Below, piece by piece: positions 6,832 to 12,580 of a stretch of DNA of 12,580 nt. This stretch comes from Aquificota bacterium (GTDB taxonomy: Bacteria; Aquificota; Aquificia; Aquificales; Hydrogenothermaceae). The number at the start of each line of letters is the position of its first letter. Position 1 is the first letter of the stretch. The stretch lies in contig JAADEU010000129.1 in assembly GCA_013153235.1 (NCBI GenBank), positions 1-12,580 on the forward strand, read 5' to 3'. Position numbers and translations under genes: made by a program. The notes beneath the pieces are model-generated. The model was given only the letters and a program-made list of their open reading frames with translations. It was not told the DNA's origin and did not search any database.

Positions 6832-7701
6832 TTATACCTGTCCCATTTTTCTTGCAAGCTCGTAAAGCCTGCGTATCCTTTCCTCTGTAGGTGGGTGTGT
6901 AGAAAACAGTGAGGCTATTGCAGAACCCCTCAATGGGTTAACAATCATCATATGGGCTGTTCCAGGGTTAACCTCCCTGGCGGCGACAGGGGCAAGCTGC
7001 TGTGCGGCCATTTCAAGCTTTTCAAGAGCCTTTGCAAGTGCAAGCGGGCATCTGCAAATTTCGGCACCTGTAGCGTCAGCTGCATACTCCCTTGACCTTG
7101 AGATTGCCATCTGGATAAGCATGGCGGCAATTGGAGCAAGGATAAACAGGAGGAATGAGCCTATAAGACCACCTATTCCGTTGTCTTCTTCGTCATTTCC
7201 ACCAAACAGGTTGGACCAGAATGCCATCTCTGCAATCATGGAGATTGCACCACCAATGGTTGCTGCTATGGAGGATATAAGGATATCCCTGTTTTTGATG
7301 TGGGCTATCTCGTGGGCAAGAACACCCCTGAGCTCTTCAGGTGAAAGGATGTTCAGTATCCCCGATGTTACTGCCACAACAGCATTTTCCGGATTTCTAC
7401 CTGTTGCAAATGCGTTTGGTACATCGATTGGTGCAAGGTAAACGCGGGGTTTTGGAATTCCTGCATTTCTTGCCAGTTCCTCCACCATATCATGCAGCCA
7501 TGGGGCTTCCTCATAGGAAATCTCTCTGGCTCCGTACATCTTCAGGGCCATCTTATCGGAGAACCAGTACGCAAAGAAGTTCATGGCCATTGCCAGAACA
7601 AAGGCTATGACCATACCTGTCTGTCCACCGAGTATCTTACCCACAACCAGAAACAGTCCTGTCAGAACACCAAGTAACAGAACTGTCTTTATCGTATGCA
7701 T
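6832..7701 (-). CDS. htpX: Membrane zinc metalloprotease HtpX (M48 family)
   Basis: Inner-membrane protease of the envelope stress response that degrades misfolded membrane proteins from the cytoplasmic side. 289 residues, the usual family length. Two N-terminal membrane segments lie at about 5-25 and 30-48. The zinc site is HEIAH at 130-134, with the third ligand Glu205 in SREYAAD. Two further hydrophobic segments lie at about 141-165 and 178-200. The C-terminal element STHPPTEERIRRL (267-279) is typical of HtpX. The ATG has GGGAGGT about 10 bp upstream. It follows dnaK in the same direction but sits beyond a strong terminator, so it probably has its own promoter in 7702-7855, which I could not identify with confidence. 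Readthrough from its stop runs directly into the Usp hairpin. Confidence 0.96.
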   Translation of the reverse strand: MHTIKTVLLLGVLTGLFLVVGKILGGQTGMVIAFVLAMAMNFFAYWFSDKMALKMYGAREISYEEAPWLHDMVEELARNAGIPKPRVYLAPIDVPNAFATGRNPENAVVAVTSGILNILSPEELRGVLAHEIAHIKNRDILISSIAATIGGAISMIAEMAFWSNLFGGNDEEDNGIGGLIGSFLLFILAPIAAMLIQMAISRSREYAADATGAEICRCPLALAKALEKLEMAAQQLAPVAAREVNPGTAHMMIVNPLRGSAIASLFSTHPPTEERIRRLYELARKMGQV

Positions 7702-7854
7702 GCCGCTAACTACCTCCCTTGTTTTTCAAGAGTGATATATTAATCTAAACCTGTGAAAAAACAGTGAAGTAGATACGATAAAGATTTCACCACTGGAATT
7801 TAAATTCAACAACAGACGTTATAAAAAACTGTTCTGGATGGAAGAATAGAAAAA

Positions 7855-7884
7855 AGATAAAAAAAGCCCCCTTTTAAGGGGGCC
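7855..7884 (-). terminator. Intrinsic terminator of dnaK
   Basis: Just after the dnaK stop the minus strand has GCCCCCTT-AA-AAGGGGGC (7883-7866), a GC-rich hairpin with a tiny loop. Seven T residues follow (7865-7859), then a second T-rich stretch. This is a textbook Rho-independent terminator and separates dnaK from htpX. Confidence 0.92.
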
Positions 7885-7890
7885 GGGCTA

Positions 7891-9768
7891 TTAGTTAACT
7901 TCAGGTTCTATAACATCGTCGTCGGAGCCTTTCTTGTCTCCACCTGTCTGCTGTCCACCACCTGACTGGTAGAGTTTCTGTGCAATCTTATTGGCAACAG
8001 CTGTCACCCTGTCGATTGCAGACTGTATCTTGTCCTTCTCGTTGGATGCTATTGCATCCTTGGCCTCTTTTATTGCCTCTTCAGCCTCTTTTTTCTCTTC
8101 CTCTGTCAGTTTTGCCTCATTCTCTTTAACTGTTTTTTCAAGGCTGTATACAAGGGCATCAAGCTGGTTTCTCAGCTCTACTGTTTCCTGGAACTTCCTG
8201 TCCTCTTCCTCGTGTTTCTTGGCCTCTTCAATAATCTTGTTAATTTCTTCCTCTGTCAGACCTGAGGACTGCTGTACTGTAATGGACTGGGATTTTCCTG
8301 TTGCTTTATCTGTGGCAGTTACGTGGAGTATACCGTCAGCATCTATATCGAAGCATACCTCAATCTGTGGTACTCCCCTTGGGGCAGGTGGTATATCTGT
8401 AAGGAAGAATCTACCAAGGGACTTGTTCTCCTTGGCCATCTTCCTTTCACCCTGGAGAACGTGTATCTCAACCTGTGTCTGGTTATCTGCAGCAGTTGTA
8501 AATATCTCACATTTTTTAGTTGGTATTGGTGTATTTCTTGGGATAAGAACTGTCATAACACCACCAAGGGTCTCAATTCCCAGGGAAAGTGGAGTTACAT
8601 CAATCAGCAGAACATCCTTAACCTCTCCGGCAAGAACACCACCCTGTATTGCTGCACCTACAGCAACAACCTCATCAGGGTTAACACCTTTGTGGGGCTC
8701 TTTGCCGAAGAACTCTTTTATCTTCTGCTGTACAAGGGGTATCCTTGTGGAACCACCAACCAGAACAACATCATCTATGTCCTGTGGGGTGAGTTTTGCC
8801 TCTTCAAGGGCCCTTTTGACTATTTCCATTGTTCTGTCAACCAGGTCTTTAATCATCTCTTCAAGTCTGGCCCTTGTGAGCTTCTTCTCAAGGTGAAGTG
8901 GCTGATTTGTATTTGGGTCTATTGTGATAAATGGCAGGTTAATCTCTGTTTCCATTTTGAATGACAGCTCTTTTTTGGCCTGTTCAGCCGCTTCTTTAAG
9001 TCTCTGGAATGCTGTCTTATCCTGTCTCAGGTCTATACCGTGTTCTTTCTGGAATTCCTCGACAAGCCAGTTAACAATTCTTGCATCTATGTCGGCACCA
9101 CCCAGGTGTGTATCACCGTCTGAGACTTTAACCTCAATAACCCCGTCTCCACCTTCAAGTATGGATACATCAAATGTACCACCACCAAAGTCGTACACCA
9201 GTATTTTCACATCGGATTTTTTGTCAAGACCATACGCAAGGGCTGCAGCTGTAGGCTCGTTGATTATTCTTTTTACCTCAAGGCCAGCAATCTTCCCAGC
9301 ATCCTTTGTGGCCTGTCTCTGTCTTTCGTTAAAGTAAGCAGGTACAGTTATTACGGCTTCTGTGATTTTTTCTCCCAGATAGCTTTCTGCTGCCTCTTTG
9401 AGTTTTTTGAGAATCTGTGCACCAACCTCCTCAGGTCTTACGATTTTTCCGGCATTTGGCACATCAAAGGCAGCATCACCCTTATCGTCTGGAACAACCT
9501 TGTATGGAACGTGTTTTATCTCTTCCTGAACCTCTTCGTACTTTCTTCCTATGAATCTTTTTGATTCATATATGGTATTTTCAGGGTCAAGTACTGCCCT
9601 TCTTTTTGCAGGGTCTCCAACAAGTATTTCCCCTTCTTTTGTCCATGAAACTACAGATGGTGTTGTTCTGAATCCTTCCTGGTTTGCTATAACTATAGGC
9701 TCACCACCTGACATTACAGATACAACCGAGTTAGTTGTTCCCAGGTCTATTCCAATTACTTTTCCCAT
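7891..9768 (-). CDS. dnaK: Hsp70 chaperone DnaK
   Basis: ATP-dependent cytosolic chaperone that binds exposed hydrophobic peptides and works with DnaJ and GrpE (neither is in this window). 625 residues, standard bacterial length. The nucleotide-binding domain carries IGIDLGTTNS (5-14), TVPAYFNERQRQATKDAG (141-158), DFGGGTFDVS (193-202) and LVGGSTRIP (336-344). The interdomain linker is VLLIDVTPLS (386-395). The substrate-binding beta domain covers about 396-505, then the helical lid and a Gly/Gln-rich disordered tail ending DDDVIEPEVN. Thr and Lys residues of the ATPase site are in place. The ATG is preceded by GGAGGT at 6 bp. It appears monocistronic: own near-consensus promoter at 9804-9832 and strong terminator after the stop. 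Confidence 0.99.
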   Translation of the reverse strand: MGKVIGIDLGTTNSVVSVMSGGEPIVIANQEGFRTTPSVVSWTKEGEILVGDPAKRRAVLDPENTIYESKRFIGRKYEEVQEEIKHVPYKVVPDDKGDAAFDVPNAGKIVRPEEVGAQILKKLKEAAESYLGEKITEAVITVPAYFNERQRQATKDAGKIAGLEVKRIINEPTAAALAYGLDKKSDVKILVYDFGGGTFDVSILEGGDGVIEVKVSDGDTHLGGADIDARIVNWLVEEFQKEHGIDLRQDKTAFQRLKEAAEQAKKELSFKMETEINLPFITIDPNTNQPLHLEKKLTRARLEEMIKDLVDRTMEIVKRALEEAKLTPQDIDDVVLVGGSTRIPLVQQKIKEFFGKEPHKGVNPDEVVAVGAAIQGGVLAGEVKDVLLIDVTPLSLGIETLGGVMTVLIPRNTPIPTKKCEIFTTAADNQTQVEIHVLQGERKMAKENKSLGRFFLTDIPPAPRGVPQIEVCFDIDADGILHVTATDKATGKSQSITVQQSSGLTEEEINKIIEEAKKHEEEDRKFQETVELRNQLDALVYSLEKTVKENEAKLTEEEKKEAEEAIKEAKDAIASNEKDKIQSAIDRVTAVANKIAQKLYQSGGGQQTGGDKKGSDDDVIEPEVN

Positions 9769-9803
9769 TTCTCTACCTCCATTCTCGTTGGTCTTTTTAA
9801 TAA

Positions 9804-9832
9804 AATATAATATTTTAGTTTGGTATTGTCAA
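9804..9832 (-). promoter_or_regulatory. Housekeeping-type promoter of dnaK
   Basis: The minus strand reads TTGACA (9832-9827), then 17 bp, then TATATT (9809-9804). The predicted start point near 9797 gives a leader of about 30 nt. This matches the vegetative sigma-70-type consensus closely. No CIRCE inverted repeat and no sigma-32-like element is seen in the dnaK upstream region. Confidence 0.75.
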
Positions 9833-9926
9833 TATTTTTGATAACAATAAACATAAATTTAACTCCTAAACAATCTCCTCCGCCATCCGAAAAAGAGATA
9901 AACAGGCTTAAAGGGGTGGTTGTATC

Positions 9927-10466
9927 ATGCGGATTGCATACATAAATTTCTACTCGATGGAGAATGTCTACAGGGCAGGGGTTCTTATCACAGACGAAAG
10001 TACAAGACCTGTAGAGTTCAGGGTAACATCAAATCTCGACGTTGACCGGTTACAGGAGATACTCTACGGGGAAGCTCTCCAGGAGGTTCTATATAAGGAG
10101 AGATTTACCGTCCAGCTGCTGAATGCCCTTCAGGAGGATTACGATATTGTACTCACAAAAGAAAAGAGCCTGCTATCTATAAGAAAAGAGATAGATAAAC
10201 CTGTTGTCCATATTCAGAAATACGACCCGTTTATGCCTCTAAACAGGCTCAGCCACAAGGTAATCAATATACACGACAGGTATGAACCCCTGTACATAAC
10301 GGTTAACAAAGAGGACGAAAACAGACTGGTGAGTATTTCCCACCAACTACAGGATATGTACAGGAATTTTAATATCATGGAGCCTTTTAAAAGGGTGGAA
10401 AAGGCCCTCAAATACATAATGGAGAGCGAAATTGAGGCTGAAAGAGCAGATTTATCTGTCAGATAA
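9927..10466 (+). CDS. Conserved-looking hypothetical protein, partner of downstream SNF2 helicase
   Basis: I do not recognise this 179-residue protein. It has no signal peptide or membrane segment and reads as an alpha/beta fold. Residues 1-35 look like a beta hairpin (RIAYINFYS, then AGVLITDESTRPVEFRVTS). A helical segment LQEILYGEALQEVLYKE (42-58) follows, then strands around DIVLTKEKSLLSI and KPVVHIQK. The C-terminal third (about 130-175) is predicted helical and charged. The ATG at 9927 has AAGGGGTG about 8 bp upstream. Its last 35 bases overlap the helicase start, so the two are likely translated together and may form a complex. An RNase H-like start (strand-turn-strand) is conceivable, but no catalytic acidic set is evident, so I assign no function. 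Confidence 0.8.
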   Translation: MRIAYINFYSMENVYRAGVLITDESTRPVEFRVTSNLDVDRLQEILYGEALQEVLYKERFTVQLLNALQEDYDIVLTKEKSLLSIRKEIDKPVVHIQKYDPFMPLNRLSHKVINIHDRYEPLYITVNKEDENRLVSISHQLQDMYRNFNIMEPFKRVEKALKYIMESEIEAERADLSVR

Positions 10467-12132
10467 TCTGGTAAAACCCCTTGAGATAAAAACACTGCTT
10501 GTTTTTACAGACAGTGCTTACTGTTTTGTGTCTGAAAATCTGTTTAAACCACTGGCAGACGTTTCCTCCACAGGACAGCTATTTACAAAGCAGGTTGATA
10601 TAAACAGGGTCCTGAAGGAAAAAGAAAAGGAAAAAACAAAAAAGGACAGGGAGTACAAAAACTACAGTATCTTTGACCTGCTCAAGCCTCTTCTGATGCC
10701 CGAGATAGATTTTGACCTTCCTGAGGATATACAGTTTCCCCACCCACTGTTTAATTACCAGATACAGGGAATAAAATTCCTCCTTTCCAAAGAGTTCGCC
10801 CTCCTTGCAGACCAGATGGGAACCGGTAAAACCGTTATGTCCACAACTGCAATGAGAATACTGTTTTTAAAAGGAAAAATAAAAAAAGCGGTCATTATCG
10901 TACCGACCAACCTTATAACCGTATGGGAAGAACACCTGAAAAAATGGGCTCCAGAGCTTGTTTTTATCACTCTGAACGAAAGTAAAAACAGCAGGAGGCT
11001 CCTGTATCAAAAGGAAAGCCACATATATCTTGTGAGCTATGATACCCTTAAAAATGATTATAAATTCTCAAAGGAAATCATAAAGGAGTTCAGAAAGGGG
11101 ATAGACCTTATTATCCTTGATGAGGCCCACAACATCAAAAATCCTGACGCACTGAAAACAAGAGCTGTGAAGTATATTTCCAAAAATGCCAAAATCAGGT
11201 GGGCCCTCAGCGGTACCCCCCTCCAGAACAACCTGAAGGAGCTGCTGTCCCTCTATGAGTTTCTAAATCCCCAGTACACAAGACCTGCCAGTCTGACGGA
11301 AGAAGAGGCAAGGCAGCTTATACAACCGGTTATGCTCAGGAGACTGAAAAAGGATGTGCTGAAAGACCTGCCAGAAAAGCTGCCTCCAGAGATAGAAAAA
11401 TTCGAGCTATCCCCCCTGCAGCAGGCAGAATACGACTACATACTTGGCAGGGAAACAGAGAGACTTCAGGAGCTTTACGACAGATTCAAGGGTGAGAAAA
11501 ATTTCAGATTTATCATGAAACAGAACATCCTCCAGTCCCTCCAAAAACTCAGGCAGGTGTGTAACTTTCCATCCAAGGGCATAGACAGTCCAAAGATGGA
11601 AAGACTCAGGGAAATGATTATGGAGCTTATAAAAGAAAAAGAAAAGGTTATCGTTTTTACAAACTTTATATCTGCCGGCATTGAAAAAATCGTAAAGAAT
11701 CTCTCCTTTTATATAAATCCAGACTACATAGTTACCTACCACGGCAAAATGGGTCCTGAAGAAAAAAAAGAGGCTGTAAGACAGTTCCGGGAAGACCCCA
11801 ATAGATATGTATTTGTAGGTACCATTGCATCTGCAGGAGAGGGTCTGACACTTGTAGAGGCAAGCTATGCGGTATTTTTTGACCTCCACTGGAACCCTGC
11901 AAAAATATGGCAGGCAGAGGACAGGATTCACAGAATAGGACAGAAGAATAAAGTTAATATATACAACTTTGTTATGAAGGACACCGTGGAAGAGAAAATA
12001 CTCCAGAAGCTGGAAGAAAAGAGAAAAATGATAGAAAATGTTATTGATGGTGTTGAACGGAGCGAGGAAGAGGTAGTTTCACTGGAAGACCTGATGGAAT
12101 TTGTAGGTCTCAAAGCCTTAAAGGAGGGGTAA
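10432..12132 (+). CDS. SNF2/Rad54-family helicase-like ATPase
   Basis: DNA-translocating superfamily 2 ATPase, cytoplasmic, 566 residues. RecA-like lobe 1 has FNYQIQGIKFLL (107-118, Q motif), Walker A DQMGTGKT (127-134), DEAH box LIILDEAHNIKNP (226-238) and motif III WALSGTPLQNN (257-267). Lobe 2 has KVIVFTNFISAG (405-416), YHGKM (436-440), GTIASAGEGLTL (463-474) and motif VI WQAEDRIHRIGQ (493-504). The lobes are compact, without large eukaryotic insertions. The first 100 or so residues match nothing I recognise. The start is TTG, with GGAGAG 5 bp upstream; an in-frame stop at 10417 rules out a longer protein. It overlaps the preceding gene by 35 bases and ends one base before the next ATG. 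The specific role (repair, transcription recycling, defence) is not shown. Confidence 0.93.
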   Translation: MRLKEQIYLSDNLVKPLEIKTLLVFTDSAYCFVSENLFKPLADVSSTGQLFTKQVDINRVLKEKEKEKTKKDREYKNYSIFDLLKPLLMPEIDFDLPEDIQFPHPLFNYQIQGIKFLLSKEFALLADQMGTGKTVMSTTAMRILFLKGKIKKAVIIVPTNLITVWEEHLKKWAPELVFITLNESKNSRRLLYQKESHIYLVSYDTLKNDYKFSKEIIKEFRKGIDLIILDEAHNIKNPDALKTRAVKYISKNAKIRWALSGTPLQNNLKELLSLYEFLNPQYTRPASLTEEEARQLIQPVMLRRLKKDVLKDLPEKLPPEIEKFELSPLQQAEYDYILGRETERLQELYDRFKGEKNFRFIMKQNILQSLQKLRQVCNFPSKGIDSPKMERLREMIMELIKEKEKVIVFTNFISAGIEKIVKNLSFYINPDYIVTYHGKMGPEEKKEAVRQFREDPNRYVFVGTIASAGEGLTLVEASYAVFFDLHWNPAKIWQAEDRIHRIGQKNKVNIYNFVMKDTVEEKILQKLEEKRKMIENVIDGVERSEEEVVSLEDLMEFVGLKALKEG

Positions 12133-12133
12133 G

Positions 12134-12580
12134 ATGCACTACCGCAGTAAGGTGTACCCGAAGAATATGGAATCACCTTTCAGACCTGATGAGATGTTCT
12201 TTTCCATTACTGACCTGAAAGGAATAATCCTGTCAGGTAACAAGGTATTTTACAGAACCAGTAAATATACCAGAGAAGAGCTTATTGGAGCTCCCCACAA
12301 CATAATCAGGCATCCTGATATGCCAAGGATTATATTCAAGCTGCTGTGGGATTATATCCGGTCAGGAAAACCGATAGTGGCATATGTAAAAAATATGGCC
12401 AAAGACGGCAGCTACTACTGGGTTCTTGCCACAGTTATGCCCCTGAAAGACGAATACGGACAGATTCAAAAATACGTCTCTATAAGGATTAAACCTACCA
12501 CCGAGTATCTGGACCTGGTCAACAGACTATACAAAGAGCTTCTGGAAGAAGAGAAAAAAGGTGGAATGGATGCCTCATAC
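12134..12580 (+). CDS. Aer-like PAS domain sensor (3' end cut by window edge)
   Basis: 149 codons are visible and the frame is still open at the edge. The PAS fold reads from FFSITDLKGIILSGN (22-36), through YTREELIGAPHNIIRHPDMP (45-64), to KDGSYYWVLATVMPLK (90-105) and YVSIRIKPT. The RHPDMP signature and the KNG-YYWV-like strand are typical of Aer-type redox-sensing PAS domains that bind FAD in the E. coli protein. The aromatic residue usually found before the VKN strand is replaced by Ile-Val (81-82), so the cofactor is uncertain. The region after residue 115 becomes helical and may lead to a receptor signalling domain or end soon after. The ATG lies one base after the helicase stop, with AAGGAGGGG upstream, so it is in the same operon. 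Confidence 0.85.
   Translation, partial: MHYRSKVYPKNMESPFRPDEMFFSITDLKGIILSGNKVFYRTSKYTREELIGAPHNIIRHPDMPRIIFKLLWDYIRSGKPIVAYVKNMAKDGSYYWVLATVMPLKDEYGQIQKYVSIRIKPTTEYLDLVNRLYKELLEEEKKGGMDASY

Noticed and set aside
7724..7730. CTTGAAA upstream of htpX, like a sigma-32 -35 element
   Set aside because: It sits directly before the ribosome binding site with no CCCCAT partner and no room for a leader.
7991..8964. Long plus-strand open frames of 301 and 213 codons
   Set aside because: They are antisense to dnaK; Ser-rich composition, no binding site and no family resemblance.
11407..11931. 174-codon minus-strand frame
   Set aside because: Antisense to helicase lobe 2, which carries all expected motifs; Cys/Phe/Tyr-rich shadow product.
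9927..12132. Calling the small protein plus SNF2 helicase a known defence system such as DISARM
   Set aside because: None of the other required genes (methylase, phospholipase D-like, DUF1998 or similar) is in the window.

Overview
The window looks like a chromosomal core segment of a thermophilic bacterium. It is most plausibly from the Aquificota (Hydrogenothermaceae-like), but this is inferred from gene content and style, not shown by a marker gene. Clues are Lys/Glu-rich proteins, arginine coded almost only by AGA/AGG, compact operons with purine-rich ribosome binding sites, and a CheZ-type phosphatase beside cheA outside an obvious proteobacterial context. No mobile element, CRISPR array, tRNA or rRNA was seen.

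Layout. 1-4211 (minus strand) is a chemotaxis operon read cheR > cheB > cheZ > cheA; cheA runs off the left edge. cheB is broken: its frame is shifted once inside the catalytic domain, the expected start codon reads GTA, and its receiver domain lacks the phospho-acceptor aspartate. A 67-bp divergent spacer with an AT-rich palindrome separates cheR from a small plus-strand gene that looks like the flagellar chaperone flgN (4279-4632). 4647-6766 (minus) is a pair: a Usp-like protein followed by a P-protein (OCA2)-type permease of the ArsB/NhaD superfamily. A perfect 14-bp hairpin traps the Usp ribosome binding site just after htpX. 6832-9768 (minus) holds the proteostasis genes htpX and dnaK. 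dnaK has a near-consensus housekeeping promoter and a strong intrinsic terminator. 9927-12580 (plus) is a tightly packed operon: an unrecognised 179-residue protein, an overlapping SNF2-family helicase, and the start of an Aer-like PAS protein that runs off the right edge.

How the genes fit together. CheA phosphorylates the response regulator (cheY is not in the window), CheZ would dephosphorylate it, and CheR methylates receptors. With cheB apparently dead, receptor demethylation would need a second cheB elsewhere. The FlgN-like protein and the Aer-like PAS protein fit a motile, redox-sensing cell. HtpX and DnaK handle membrane and cytosolic protein quality. The permease/Usp pair suggests ion or anion transport with a stress-linked cytosolic partner. 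The least explained module is the small protein plus SNF2 helicase.
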